DNA of 64,000 nucleotides from Muricea muricata (taxonomy: Eukaryota > Cnidaria > Anthozoa > Malacalcyonacea > Plexauridae). Where the stretch lies: positions 45,620,044-45,684,043 of the forward strand of contig OY979717.1 in the NCBI GenBank assembly GCA_963855995.1, read 5' to 3'. A program made the position numbers and the translations under genes. A model generated the notes under the pieces. It was not told the DNA's origin, did not search any database, and worked only from the letters and a program-made list of their open reading frames with translations. Shown here piece by piece: positions 35,301-48,700 of this stretch (its first letter is position 1; every line of letters starts with the position of its first letter).

Positions 35301-38300
35301 CTTTTCCTTTGGGCTTTGCTGGCAATCTTAAGCTTGAATATTTTAACCTCAATACCTCGCAATCAGACGTAAATGTCCCGCTAGTCTTGCTGATATCTGT
35401 GGGTTTTCCTTCTCACTGGGCATATCTCGGAACTGATGTAAAGATGAAGCGTATGCCTTCACTTTCTGCTGTTATTCATGTATACCACAGTGGAGATTTC
35501 GATGTAATGCTAAAATTGTGAGCATTTAGTTTTTCCCTAACTTTAAAAGCGCCTAGGCCATCAAGTTTTTGTCGTTATTTTTCACAATATCTTGAAAGCA
35601 CAAAACACAAATACATTGACATTTCCACAGCGACTTTAAAAACAGCAATACTTGAAAACATATTTGGGAAAACCTACAAATTAGCTATGAAATAGCCAAT
35701 GAAAAATAACAGAGAAAAATAAAATAAATCTTTTCAGCCAATCACATCGAAGTCCTTGAATGTGGGAAAAAATCCACTTGACATGGAACACGATTTTGTA
35801 TGCAGTTTAGCAGACTACCTTTCCCCGACTTTCCTGTGGGAGGAGAAAGGTACAGTAGTCTGCTCGCAGGTTAAACGAGGTTTTCTGAGTTTACTTTAAC
35901 GTTTTAAGAAATATTCCATTTTTTCCGACCCATGTAAGGTAATCCATGAGCTCTTTGGATTCTAGTTTCCACCTTTGGGATTCCGAATCTGTAAGGATGT
36001 ACAATCCAAAAAAGGTCTTGGATCCTGGATTCTTCAAAAGGTCGGATGCAAGACAACTGGATTAAAAATCGTAATTCTGGATTATCTTACATGCGTCGAA
36101 TATTTATTACTAAATAGGTAAAAAATAACCCAACGCATTTGCTATTTTTTTCAGCGGCACCCGCCTAGATGTTGTCATCTGTGAACAGTTACAAAATTGT
36201 TATTTTGAACATGTTATTAATTCTTCTTACAGCTCCAGGTGATCAAGGTTACGATTCTGCGTATAGTGCTTGCCTGCAATCCATTGATAACTTAGGATGT
36301 GAATATTTGGATTTGTATTTAATTCACTGGCCTGCGGCATCAAAATTGAAGAGAGAAGATCCAAAGAATTTGGAATATCGATCACAAAGTTGGAAAGCGT
36401 TGGAAAAACTTCAAAATGAAGGTGATGTCCCCATTTATTTGATTTGTATAAACTACTGTGTGTTCGACAAAGTTTCTTTGAAAATTTCAATCGTTTTTCA
36501 TTAATTAATTGACCAGTTTTTGCCATAAGTTTGCCCTTGATATATCATAAGATAAAAAAACATTTTGATCATTCCGTTAAATGTTTCATGTACAAGTAGT
36601 GGTGAGTTTTTATTTGAAGAACGGAGCCCAATGTGGAAAACCCTGCATATAAAATAATCACGCATTCATTCCAATGATACAAGGTGTCCCTCCAAAACCC
36701 GGAACCATTAATAAATCATTTGACAATGTGTATATCCTTTACAAATTCTTTATTATTTTGAATGGAATGTATTATTCTATCTTAATGGTTCCAGATTTTT
36801 GAACACCCTGTAATGCTGCAGTCTGATGACTGCATTAACTTAAAGTAAACTGGAACGATAAGTCAGGGACCCCTCGGGGGGGGGGGGGGTAGTTAAAGGC
36901 AAGTTGATTCAATTTTACTATGCGGTTTGAATTGACTTACTGTAAAAAATTGTGCTGTATATTAGATGATACTTTGCCTTCATTTACTGTTAATTTTAGA
37001 AATTAAATTAATTTTTTGTCGGCAATTTTAAACCTGTAACAATCTCGTAAATGCGAAGCGATGTCCACGATTGCCTTATCCTGCACGGGTATTGACCAAT
37101 CAAATTACATGTTTCGCTGTTGTTAGTTAAATATTTTTGCGTAAGGCAGTCTTCATAAGGAGACGGGATTCGCAATGAGAGACAAAGAACGTTTGAAAGA
37201 AATTGAGATAAAATTCCAGGAACTGTGGAGATCCGAGCTGGGCTGGGTTTGTTAGGACAATGGAGCGCCTGTGTTGGAAGAACGCTAATAGAAAAAAATC
37301 GTGAGCAATTGCTTTATTTTGAGTTTTCCTTTAAGAAGGCTGCGATCGCATTGTTTTCCTAATCTAAAAAGGGATTGATTGCCAACCACTAAAGTATCCA
37401 TTTTTTTATTTTCATGTATTTTCTGTTAGGTCACGTGAAATCTATTGGTGTATCGAACTACCTCATCCGACATCTTGAAGAAATGAAGACGTATTCATCA
37501 GTTGTTCCAGCAGTAAACCAGGTACTATTTTTTAAACAACTATTTCAAGTAGGACTGTAATAAAAAAGCAAAACTTTAATTAGAATTTTTGATTTGATCT
37601 GTATTGTTAATGGCTTTATTTAAAACAAGTTTCTGGACTATAATTGTTTTAACAGAACTTCTTTTTTCGTCTGAAATATTGTTACATGGAAATATATACG
37701 TACAGTATTTTTCAAGCCTGAGTAAGTACTTCTGAAGTAGTCCCCTTAAATAGCCCCTCTACCAACAATCTCGTATCCAATGCGCAAATAAAAAACCGGG
37801 ACCCCTATATTTTTGGGTTCCGGTTGTTGAAGGCATGCTTCACACGGGAAGACAGAAATACAGACTCCAGCGTAGTATTGTATTCAATAAACAGTCAAGG
37901 TACAACAATGAAGATTTTCTACCAATAAGTCCTCCGATTTGCCTGATTTAATGTTTACTTATAAGTGTATTTTTTTGGAAAAGGTATGTTTTAAAATTGC
38001 TAAATTATAAATAGTAAGGTAAGAGTTGTAAAGTGAGGGTGGTAAAGGGTTTTTTCGTGAGCCGTGAATTGCCAATATTTGCTGTTGTGAAATGAGATTT
38101 GACGAATTTTTGTGTCGTGAAATGTGATTACATGCCTATTCCTGAGCCGTGATTGACAGCTAGACGAGTAAGGATAAGTGCTAAAGAACGAAGTACAATG
38201 CATTGGTTACAACAATTTTACTAAATGCATTTATTTTCTTCATTTTTTCTACATATGTTGGCTGCTTTTCAAAAATTCGTCTGAATTTGAGCCTTCAATG

Positions 38301-41300
38301 GTGCTTTTTACTTTCTACAACGTAAAAATAGGCTGACGGGTTAAGAAAGGCATTAAATTTACACAGTTAAAAACGAGTTCATTAAATTTCGTGAAATTAC
38401 TAATTTTTTACCTGTGAAATGTGAAATGGCTGTTTTTCCTCTTGTGAAACGTGATCCGAACCCCCCCCCCCCCCCTTTACCACCCTCTAAAGTGGGCAAA
38501 TGTATAGCCAGGCCAAACTAGATCAGTAAGTTACATAACCTTTTTATGCTCAAATTAACATGACACAAATAAAGTTCTATTTCTCCAGAGTCAATTTTAC
38601 CCTCGCCCGCGCACAGGCATTAATCTGGGTAAGAGATTGCTCTACATACGAACTAGTTTTTGCTCCTCCTTTTTAGTGCAAAGTTTCAAAGAAACTTTGC
38701 AGTATTGTGATGAGTGGCGAAAATTCAAATCAGTCAGGCAGTCAGTCAGTCAGTCAGTCAGTCATAGTGTAAACTCCGGGGGGTGGTGCAAATTTTGAAT
38801 ATGCCACCTGATTACTTGAATGTTACTATTGCAATGTTTTAGTTAAAATTATAAGTATTATTTATTAACCATTTTGTGCTGTTATTCATACAAATGAAAA
38901 AGATAGGTAAATGAGCCATATGGCAACTAATGAGCGTAGTAATTTTATTGCAGACATGTATATACAGTGCTCTCAAACTCCCCCGGAATTTAAAATATTC
39001 AACTAAGCACGTGTATATTGCGTAGCGCCCGCTTCCGTTGCTATGCAGAGGTCTAGGAGTGGGATAATAAACATGAGTTAAACATGTATTTCCACGGCTT
39101 AAAAGCACCATTTTAACTGGCAGGACAAGATTTTTTAATCTTCAGACTATTATGCTTTCGTTTATTATGCATAAAGAGCGATTTTTCGCCTTAAAACGAG
39201 CTCAAATGGACAGCATAAGTTGACCTATATGGTATGAATATAAATGGCTAACAAGAGATATGAGCTATAGTTTGAATACATAGCAATAAATACACCGCAA
39301 TATTTTCGCTATTCTACGTCTTATATTCCTAAATATACACCACATGAATTGCAGGAGTTTTGTTCTACATTTCGGCCAGGCTTCATCAAAAAATGATGAA
39401 AAACAAGCGAGATAAAGCGAAATCGGCATATTTGATAATGTTGCGTGCGTGCGAGATCAGTTTCTGCAAGGTTGTGATGTGATGACTGATGATTGTGTAC
39501 ATAAAATTTCCAATAATACTAGTAGACCTAAAGTAAACCGTACATAAGTATACTAAGTAAAGATATTGGCCTAATATTGTGACAGTTTTTTATTAACACA
39601 CAGAAGAGCGCACAGTTTGTATGTTTGCAATCTTAGTTCACGTTCAATATTAATTGCGCGTTCATTCCGTTTTGTTTATATGAGTCTAAAGGTCAGAGGT
39701 CAGAGATTCAGCAAACGTGAAACCGAATATGCTCGCTAAACATGAAAATTATAAAATTATCAGAGTGTCTAAAAACGTCCCACGTAAACAAAACGCTTTT
39801 AGACCACATCATTTTAACATTTTATTTCCAAAGCTATCATTAAATTTTTCTTAGTTTTTCGAGTTTAAGTGTGTAAGTCTTTTCAGAAACTTTGCACTAT
39901 CCTTGGATCCCTAGTTTTTGTTCGCGATAACAACTCTAAAATAACGTTCCACGTTTCGATGCTAAATTACTCCCGACTTCATTTTTTGCTGTAAGATGCG
40001 TTACCTAAAGATGCAGACCAGTGGAAAAGACATTGACAATATACACAAGGGACATATACACTAGGTACCGTAGAGCGGCGATGGATGTTAATGCAGTGTA
40101 CATGTAATATTCGTTTTGTTGTAGGTAGAGTTCCATCCTTATTTATATCAAAAGACGTTGATGGAGTATTGCAAAACCAACAATATAATCCTACAGGCTT
40201 ATTCATCTCTTGGAATTGGAAAGGTATATAGTTATCCGCATGCTCCTGATGTTGAAAAACATTATGTTGCGTACTAATGCAGGCAATAAAGTGCCAACAT
40301 TGTCAGGCACAAGAAATTCATCATTACTATATTGAAAAGTTTACTGTCTTCTATCTATATATGTTTCTCACATCGTGGACTTTAGCACTAGTGCAGAGGT
40401 TTTAGGATATCTTAACAATTTGCACCGTTTGGCCAAGGTGACTGTTGTTGTTTTTTAACAATTGTACCATCAAGGCAAAAATTATGAGGTCAGTAAGCTT
40501 TCCAAAGACAGCGTCATATCTGCTGGACGCTAATCTCCGCTTCGACTGCCTCCCTCTTTCCCTTTCTCAATGTTATTCATTTTTTTAACATTGTCAACAA
40601 CCAGTTTGATTAGGGCGAAGGAGGGGGGGGGGAGGGGTTGGCGAAGTTACAACAAGATGCTTGCAAACTGAGATCCGCGCGTGTTGTCCACAATAACTCC
40701 TCTCAGGATTGTACCTTTCTACCAGAACTGTCCTTTTCTTTTCTATAAGCTTGTTGGCGATCCTTTATTTGTTGACATGGGAAAAAAGTATGACAAAACA
40801 TCAGCGCATATATTGTATCGCTGGGCTATTGAGCATGGTGCTGGTATGTATACAGTCCAATGTATCTTGAAACACATAAACAAATAGCAAGGGCATAATT
40901 TCATTTTGCAGTAAAAACAGCAATGTCTTTATTGACAGTAGCTTGACATGCAAAAAGTGGGATTGCGATTATTACTTTTAGACGGAAATTTTTTTGTGGC
41001 TTTTTCTTCGACTATGAGGTAGATTTCTACTTCAAAATCCCTAATCCAGAAATCAGAAACCAAATGTTGATGATTATTTGCTTCAAGATTTTTTTGTTAA
41101 CTCAGCATTTGGATTACTCTATGTCTACATCAGGTACTGATACCTCACACAATAGGTCAACCAACTGACTAAAACGGAAAGTAAGTGTGACCTTGGAGTT
41201 AACTTTGAAGCACTTGCCTAAATGAATCGCATCCTAGTGGCGCATTCTTTTAAAGACACCATTGTGTACATGAAATAATTACATTACCTATTACGCTACA

Positions 41301-42888
41301 ATGTGCTTTCACATTTCGACCCACATTACAGAGTAATTTTTAAGTATTTGAACATTTTTTTGGCAAAGACTTTATTAAGTTGCTGAATTTTAGATTCAAA
41401 ATCGGCATCATTTGGTTAAAACTAATTAAATGGATCTGTTAATAAATATTTAAGTAAGAATTGCAACTAATGCTTGTTCTTACACACAGGTACCTATGCA
41501 TGTCCAAAACACAACATTTGGTAACATTCTCTTTTTTTATAGTCATTATAAACCAGGAAAGTCATTTTTGAGAGGGCTCATTTTTTGGCAACCCCTGTAT
41601 GATGTGGGACATAAACATGCAGCATGATTATGAACAGTAGCTAATACTCAGTTGGAACTATAATTATATCAGTTTGACAGCACTTTTTTTGTTCCAAGCA
41701 AAAAGTTTCCGCACGCTTGGTAGAAAACTCAGGACCTGAGGAAGACTGGACATTTTTCCATGTCACTGGCTGTTTTTTTTTTGCTAACAATTATTTACTG
41801 TCGGAGAGCGAAATGCAGTTCTTTTTTCCTATTTTATTTCGCATCTTCCACATTCAAGTCCCACGCTTTTGCCACGTAAGCCACAAAAAATTGCAAACTT
41901 AAAGAAACAGAAGCGTCGATGATTGGGGGCACGGAAGGGGATTCTGGGACAAACCGGGGCATATGTCTACGCTAGACTCGACTTCGGACTGAGCTTTGTA
42001 CTGGGGCCGGTTGTATAAAAAAGTGATTAAAGTTAACTATGACAAGTGATGAAGAGTTCTATACAATCGGCCTCTGGTCTTTGAATTTCGATATCTTCAG
42101 CCAGTTGTAGTAAAAAGTAGTTAAATTTAACTGTTGCTGCAGAGAAGTGAAAGCAGTATCGGAAAAGTAGTTATGCAGTATTTGATGTATTGTTTAAAAC
42201 ACGAGCAGGAGGGTTTTATTAGGTACCTGATAAGGCACATCATGCGAGTGTTTTAAATGGCTTCAAAAACATTTGCATAACAAAGCCAAATCTTTATATA
42301 AAAATCTCTATATAAAAATCTTTCTATAATTTGCATGACAATCATCTTTTGTATTATTGCATGATGAAGTGTTCTCTAGCAGGTATAAAGAGGCATGCAC
42401 GTGACTTATTTAGCACTGGATATTGGATAATTATTTCATGAATAATTGATGAGTTTTTGAAAACAATATAAGTTTTATAGCACCATATAAAAAACCCGGA
42501 TAAAGATTTAGTTTTCGAGCAAGCTTGAGTAAACACACATCACTAAATCAAGGATGCACATTTTTAAACGCAATCCTGAATTGTTAATGAGTAGGTATAA
42601 GACATCCGAGGGATGTGTTACAGGACGCTGAAAATGTTGAGGGTCCAAAGTCCAGACCAAAATTCAAGTTCACCTCGTTTCTATGGTAGAGTCCAGTGTT
42701 TACAATATGCCAATAAACTAATACAAATTTTTTTATTAACAGCAATCCTTCCCAAGTCCACCAACACAAGACATATCCAAGAAAACATTGAGGTATTTAG
42801 CTTTACTTTAACAACAGAAGATATGAAGACGTTGAATAATTTGAACAAAAATACCCATTTTTGTTGGAATCCTGAAGACGTCGCGTGA
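29312..42888 (+). CDS. Aldo-keto reductase, complete, 8 exons
   Basis: Exons: 29312-29381, 32290-32379, 33583-33690, 36233-36421, 37430-37521, 40125-40223, 40750-40843, 42743-42888. All are GT-AG with consistent phases, giving 295 residues. Family members are NADPH-dependent (beta/alpha)8-barrel oxidoreductases that reduce aldehydes and ketones, usually in the cytosol. The tetrad is complete: Asp54 and Tyr59 ([10 protein letters not shown]), Lys88 (FITSKL) and His121 (YLIHWP). These are the AKR1 positions 50/55/84/117, all offset by four. Further signatures are [36 protein letters not shown] and the cofactor-binding [13 protein letters not shown]. The substrate is not predictable. Length is slightly below the usual 310-330, the C-terminal loop being short. 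The Kozak context is aaaATGG. Confidence 0.93.
29655..30025. mobile_element. Inverted-repeat element with repeated GGGCACTGGCTAGGAACATGG
   Basis: catgttcctagccagtgccc (about 29733) faces two copies of gggcactggctaggaacatg (about 29826 and 29927). The outer parts also pair: gagggaccacttcattcaaa (29675) with its complement near 29990. The second copy of the arm makes the structure partly duplicated. It is in AKR intron 1. Confidence 0.8.
30398..30598 (+). repeat. Direct duplication, about 105-bp unit
   Basis: The unit starting gtatctatagtgattgt and ending atcactagtaaatgc occurs at about 30403 and again at about 30507, with a few substitutions. It is followed directly by the ggctacatgg minisatellite. 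Confidence 0.85.
30595..30710 (+). repeat. Minisatellite of GGCTA(C/T)(A/T)TGG-type units
   Basis: Repeats of tggctatttggctatgtggctacatgg fill this stretch with variable unit length of about 9-10 bp. An ORF of 63 codons across it is a by-product of the repeat. Confidence 0.8.
30715..30880 (+). repeat. Degenerate CCCTAA-like interstitial repeat
   Basis: Loose copies of aaccctaac, acctaac and ccttaaccctaacac occur here. They resemble the metazoan telomere unit but are too irregular to be a true interstitial telomere block. Confidence 0.5.
31770..31870. repeat. Solitary end of the 15270-16620 foldback family
   Basis: ttcgtcccagattcggg, ttgaccgccatggtca and ccctaaaac occur in the same order as in the right arm of the foldback in the last kinesin intron (16435-16500). 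The opposite arm is not found near it. Confidence 0.6.
32449..32570 (+). mobile_element. Partial copy of the TTACAGTCC element
   Basis: aggttacagtcccttctgcgc, caaaatttcgcatcattcgaactct and related pieces match the starts of the elements at 61869 and 62950. The right end (ggactgtaacc) is missing, so the copy is truncated. Confidence 0.6.
32985..33085 (+). repeat. Dispersed repeat copy with two CCCTAA units
   Basis: aaaccttgacccaaaccctaaccctaatcgtaacaatcccaataatg is the inverted partner of 24938-25020. It lies in AKR intron 2. Confidence 0.65.
33790..33945 (+). repeat. Dispersed repeat, copy 1 (partner at 37750-37890)
   Basis: Both copies carry acaatctcgt or aatctcgttcc followed by gcaaat/gcaatg, an aaaaaccggga/aaaccgaaac stretch, and tttttgggttccggttgtt or attcttggtttccggttgtt, then a turn with gc-rich tail. 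The similarity is partial. Confidence 0.45.
34088..34550 (+). pseudogene. Decayed ORF of unknown origin
   Basis: A conceptual reading with three stop or frame breaks gives coding-like text: [16 protein letters not shown], then [17 protein letters not shown] and [13 protein letters not shown], then [20 protein letters not shown]. The even codon use and charged residues suggest a former protein of a mobile element, possibly with the L-x-x-FYA pattern of tyrosine-recombinase elements. I cannot name the family. It lies in AKR intron 3. Confidence 0.35.
34616..34765. mobile_element. Hairpin element with GTAAACAACGAGTTT / GTGTTTCATCAGGGG arms
   Basis: gtaaacaacgagttt and gagtgtttcatcaggggatcc face ggttcccctgatgaaacac and aacgagttgtttac. 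The centre at about 34690 contains gcgcggtatagcgcg. Confidence 0.85.
35798..35878. repeat. Hairpin
   Basis: tgcagtttagcagactacctttcc faces ggaaaggtacagtagtctgctcgca with a short loop (gactttcctgtggg). Confidence 0.7.
36678..36812. mobile_element. Mariner-type MITE
   Basis: It starts TACAAGGTGTCCCTCCAAAA and ends TTTTTGAACACCCTGTA, with ggaaccattaa answered by ttaatggttcc inside. The length is 135 bp with TA at both ends. It is in AKR intron 4. Confidence 0.8.
37750..37890 (+). repeat. Dispersed repeat, copy 2 (partner at 33790-33945)
   Basis: It shares ctctacc-aacaatctcgt, ccgggacccc and gggttccggttgttg with the copy in AKR intron 3. The extent is approximate. Confidence 0.4.
38728..38764 (+). 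repeat. (CAGT)n microsatellite
   Basis: About seven perfect cagt units, next to the short palindrome caaagtttcaaagaaactttg (38680-38700). A poly-C run lies at about 38461-38476. Confidence 0.9.
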
Positions 42889-45723
42889 GAGGATTTTGGA
42901 TATAATTTAAAATTTTTGAATTGTATTCCAAATGGACTTTACTGGAGGGAGGATGCAGTGCAAGTCGCGTGCGAACTCTGCGTGGGGAGTCGCGGATTTC
43001 AAGGAAGAAGGGATGTTGGGAATTTTCAAGTCTAAGCTATAGACTGACCATATATGTAGCTGATGCTTCACATCATGTTCTCAGAAGTGGTCAGGTGATT
43101 TTCCGATCGGGGGTACTAATCGTTTTGGTAGATTTATCAATTGGTGAAGTTATCAATTATCACTGGCAGATATGTACATGAGAATCAAAAATGTGTGGTC
43201 ATGTTTGATTGATTTGAAAAATATGTTGGACTGGAGGAAATGGAAAGAGCAGCAGGTAAAATGCACAGACCTGTAGTGGTAATAAAATATAACATACGTT
43301 TGCGTTCGTTCTTTCATGTATTTCTTGTCTTAAAGGCTTAGACACTGAACGTGGTATAACGCTTATAACGCTTATACATTTCTTGCGCGCTTTTGGTTAC
43401 AAATATGTATCCTAGCGGAAGGCAACCAGTGGCGAAGCCAGCCCGACAACTTGGCGGCGTGTAAACATATTCAGTTATTCATTCTAGCTGACACACTGTG
43501 CACATTTTAGATGGAGCATATAAAAAATTAGGCAGTAAGATGGAAAATAAACTTCAAACTTCAAACTTTCTTAACAACCATGTGTAAATATGTGTATTTT
43601 ATGGTTTTTTGTATGCTGCACAAGGATTAATTCAAAGACACGTTTTTGTAGTTAATCTGTCTATGATATGGTATGGCGAAGTTATGTTACAGTGACTCTT
43701 ACTTCACAAGTCGGGGCTTACTCTAGCAACAACAATTTGTCAAACTTCGAGTTAAACCCCCAGGCTTAACTCGAATGACCCAAATCGTGTTTCGTTCTTC
43801 GAGTAATGCCATTTTTGGAAAAGGGCGTTGCCGTCTAGTGTTATAATCTTCATGGTAGCGTCACGAGATGCAATGCTCAACGTACGAGACTTTCGTACTT
43901 TCAAAAGCCCAGGAATGTTTTATCCCAACCTTCTGACTTTTCAACCTTTCACCCATGCAATGGCTCTGTAATTTTAGACAATTTAAGATCATTTTTAATT
44001 TCGCGTTTAGACAAGGTCTAACTTTGGGAGTGTAAAGTTATCTTAAAACAAATTAACCAATCGCATGTTCCCAATGGTGTAAAAACGACCCGAGTAACAG
44101 AAACTAAAAATAGATGATATAATTTTGAATTTCACTTTTGCTATCGTAATAACCTTACGTCATGCATTTATGTGATGTCACTTGTATATATTAGCATGCC
44201 ATTGATATTGGAGATCAATATAGTCATAACAGCCCCAACAAGCGTGTCGTATATTAGAATATTACAATTATATTATATTATTATTATCATTATTTTTATT
44301 ATTAACAAAGTTTGTCGTCAGCGATTTTTGGGACCTTCGGGCTTTGAAATTCGCATAAACTTTTTTGGAGACATTTCACTCAAGTATGTACATGTATGTA
44401 TAAGTGTTATGACACTCTTCGAATGATTTGTCGGATCGGATACTTTCAACTTACCCGTATAGCGACTATTTTCTACTTTGCGACAAAACTGGTTTATCGT
44501 TTATTTTTATAGCTCCATAGCAAATATTGTGGTTTAAATGGATATTTTTGGGATTCAGTCACCTGGGCGACCGCTAGCGTGACAAGCCATTAAATATTTA
44601 TTTACTATCATTGGAATCGTGTAAAGACATGCCTTAATAGTTGATTTTTTTGTTAGGTCTTGCGATAACATCACAGTAGAACTGCCCCACTACCCGGAAT
44701 CAATCCAAATTCTACTGGATTTGTGCTAGATAATAATACATTTGATAGTACAGCCGAATCTATATTAGGCTGTCAACCCTCGTGAAATTTAGAAATGACC
44801 GCCGGAAATTTTGAAATTCTTCAATGACAAGCTTCGGAAACTGAAAATAGCGAACTGAAATTAATTATAATTATATGAGTTTGGGACTGGATACTGATTC
44901 ACTGTAGGCTCTCGACTAAGGAGAGTACGTACGAGAATATTCAACAATGAATATTCTCGAGAATGTTCTCCTATATTATCGTTATTGGTTGCCAGGAACA
45001 TATTTTAAATTTGTTTTCCGCCAAACCTAAATGATCCGTACTTAATAAAGAAAGGCAATCTGAATGCTCTAATTTGGCAATTGAACCGCTCAGAAACACA
45101 AGCCATAATAATATTAAGTATTCAGACATATACCGCTAATGTGGAACCGGTTCGATTTGGAATGTAGTAAGTTTGATAAGTTTGACAATTTCATATGACG
45201 AACGGATCAGTAATGCCATATTAACCGTAGTAAATTGTTAGTCGGTAAAATGAACGCCTATGCAGAGAAAGATTTGCAGGTCGGGAGTTGGAGTTAACGA
45301 TATATTGGATGGGTAAAATTGATCTGAGAAGGAAAGGGGTTAAAAAAGAGTTTACCTTTAAGAGAATCCTACTGCATGTTACCTGTAAAAATACAAATAT
45401 GCAAGCACTTATTCGAAAATTGTTCATACATTTAATTGAAGTTTTCTTTTTGCTACTAAATTATTAAGTTATGTTATTGGAAAGCGTTATTAGTTAGCAC
45501 ATTGTTTTCAGATTAGATATTTTTACTAGCGATATTATTTGTTGACTAGCCAAAACAAACTGGTGATTTCGTTTTTTAAATTTCCGAACCAATCACAGCG
45601 TCGCGTTGTTGAAGTTTGGTCCATTAGGCGTGATGAATTATGACTTTTTTTAGTGCTTCAATATTTTCAAATCGTCTTGCTAAATTGCGACGCAGTTAGA
45701 TGCTACTGATGGTTTGTCTGGGA
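42889..45723. other. Intergenic region between the aldo-keto reductase and the discoidin gene
   Basis: It contains the AKR 3' region, an ATT-rich microsatellite (about 44265-44318), a hairpin near 43735-43775 (gttaaacccccaggcttaac) and one at 44930-44965 (cgagaatattcaacaatgaatattctcg). I see no gene. Confidence 0.5.
43281..43286 (+). terminator. Poly(A) signal candidate of the aldo-keto reductase
   Basis: AATAAA lies 392 bp after the stop codon and is followed by a GT-rich stretch (cgtttgcgttcgttc). It is the first canonical signal after the gene. Confidence 0.45.
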
Positions 45724-48700
45724 TGATGGCGAGATTCTACAAAAGTATATTCGCTACATCATTAGCCGTTTCGGTAAGTTTGTTACTATGTTCAGTTATA
45801 GTATCTGATCGCATGTATCATATTTTAAACAATTTTTAATCAGCTTCATCGATATGCAATGACGCAATTCCGTTCTTTTGATTTTAGAAAATGAATATAA
45901 TGAACTATTTTTGCTAATCAGTGCATGTCTTTACAATTGCTAATGAGTATTAACTGACTTAGAATTTAAAGTGCAACTGTATTCGTGCTAAGGTTATGCA
46001 ATCTCGAACTATATTATTTTTAGGGAATGCCGATAATCAGAAGCACACAAAAACATAGGATCTTTCACGAGCCGAAACAGAATACGACATTTCGAGCAAA
46101 AGCTCTTTCGCCGGGAAGTTAGTGGCGAAAGCTAGGGTTTTCTCTCGAAACGTCGAGTTCTGTTTATCTCGTTTCTGGTAGCTAGCGCCGGCTATGTTTT
46201 TTATGTGTTTTTGCGCATTATCGACACGGGTAGCGTTAGTTCGAGATGTATGGGCATCTGAGTGGCTAGTGTCGCACTGATATTTGTTTTCGAGTTACCG
46301 CGTATCGTTCAAAACCTTAAAGATTTTTTTACCAGTTAAGATATGTATTCATTCAAAAGAGAAATATTTTAATGCTGTCGTAACAAAGTGTGTTGTAGTT
46401 TTTACACTACTGGGGCCTATAGCAGGCTCTATAATTGGCGGGAGGGCTCCTGTTCATATATTTGTGTTCCGTGCAATCAATTTTGGTGAAATGAATATGA
46501 ACCCTCCCCCAATATTCTCGGCCCTGACTTTGGCTTAAGAAAGTGCGGAAATTATTTTACCTGCAAAGCTCTCTATTTTTAGTAAAATCCATCCAGTCTG
46601 CGGCAAATTTACTATCACTGTGCTGTTATGCTATGTTATTATGACTATGCGCGCGTGATAAAATGCTATGTATCTCAAACACTATACTTCTTAATACTTA
46701 TGCTTAGCCTCTCTCTTCGTATTTATGCGCGTATATACGTGTAATTCTAGTTAAAACAATATCTAGCTTCATGTGAAGTCATCGACGTATTGTTTTTATT
46801 TTATTGCGGTCAGAATGGTACCTGCAAGCACCGTTGTCAAACAGTTACGTAACATTTCGTGTCCAAGGCAACATGGGCATTTGCACCAAACAAGAATATT
46901 ATACTTTCAGAGGATTTATATCTGACTGGTTTCTTAGGCATCGCCGTTGTGTTACTTGGGGGCCATTCATACTTAGTACATTTTGGTGCGATCTAATTTT
47001 GACTCATTTCGACGGCCCTTTTCTTGAGCTGATTGCATGGAGTGCCCACATTTTGTCTGCCATATAACGTGCTAAACAAAAAATAGTTGAATTTAAAATT
47101 TGAATCGGCTCAAGACCACTTCTCGATGATATGGAAAAGACTCAGTTAGACACTTACGACCTTATATATGGTCCACTTTAAGCCAGAGTGATAGAGAAAG
47201 TCTATCGTCACAAATTTTTAAACATGCCACCAGGAAGAAAAATTTAGAAGACCTAATTGAAAATATTGTAAAAATTGTGTGACTTAGTGTTCTAGATTTC
47301 TTCATTTTAACTTTATATATTAATATATTACATTGCACAGGAAAATAGATAAATGTCCCCAATTAGTTTGTAAAGAACAATCCCTCCAACTTCTACACCA
47401 CTCTTGTTTTTGAAGTCGTTTCAGAGGTTGTTCATGCATAGCTGAGTTAACGCCAAACAAGAATTTTGAAGATTTGTTTCTAATCGAATCAATAAGCTGC
47501 CGGCAAATTTCTTACTTAACGTTAGCTGCGAATGAATCTCGTCGAATTTTGAACAACTTCCTCCTGATGATTACTTAGACATTGTATCTCAGAAAAAATG
47601 TCACTGTGACGAAATAAGCAATCAATCAAATACAGTTAAAAGAATTATAAAACAAGAAGTTGGCAATGTCGGCTAGCCTCTCTGTAAATATCTGATGTTT
47701 TGGCTAAGATGCGACAGATAAATAAAGGTGTGCTTCAAACATGCTCTAATCCTAAGACGAGCAGAATTGAATACTTTTCCATAAACTGTGCATGCCAAAA
47801 ATTCTATTTTGAATTTAGTTAGATTCAAAACACAGCTATTTCTTTTTGTGTCAACATGGTTTGTGTTTAGTTGAACTCAAAAGGCTGTATTTCTGTAATG
47901 GGTTGATGAATGTTCTTCACATTTATATCAATAGTCAACAAAATACCATAATAATATTCGACTTCGAAAATAATTTTATGAAGAATGATTTAATAAATGA
48001 TTTGAAGTTTAGTTACAGTGACATTCTCCCTGAGAGACACTGTATATAGACTACGATCTATAGTTAGTTTTCCGACGATTTCTGATTTGATTTTGATCCT
48101 CACAGTACAGAACCGCGCCCAACAAAAATAACTCGACCCATGAAAGTTGCGATCGATGAAAATATGTGGAACGTATTGATGTTTTTGTAAGCATTCATCA
48201 TGTGCGTTATACAAACAGTTCAGTCGATTAGACAACATGCCCGATTCGGCTGGTCAAAAATTTTCCACCCAGTTTCCTAAAGAAAACTGGATCTTCGTAC
48301 CCAATCAAAATCACAGTAATGCTTTAAAGTGTTAGTTCGCAGTCACGCAAGGTTAATTTAAAGTGCCACATTAACAAAAAATCAGTTTTTCAATGGATTG
48401 TCTCGTCTAGATATTCACTATTTTAAAACATGCAAATAGCGTGTGATCTCATCTTCGTACACTAAATACCAGGTTTAAGTAGGATAAAGAAATGTTGTAG
48501 GTGCATATGTGAGACAGTTGGGGGAGAAATTCTTCGGGGCGAAAACACAATATTGCTGATCTATGTTCTGTTCTAGTTTTATGCAAATATATAAGTCTAT
48601 CTCGTCATGAGTGTATCGTATTTGTACTTCCCATCATCTGATCAATTTGGCCAACTGTTCTCTTTATGTATGAACAGCTGAATCCAACATTCAGCTTTTG

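Noticed and set aside
38728-38764. CRISPR-like or regulatory array
   Set aside because: A plain (CAGT)n microsatellite in a eukaryotic intron.
46804-47067. 87-codon plus-strand ORF in discoidin intron 1
   Set aside because: No family resemblance and no splice context; likely chance or repeat.
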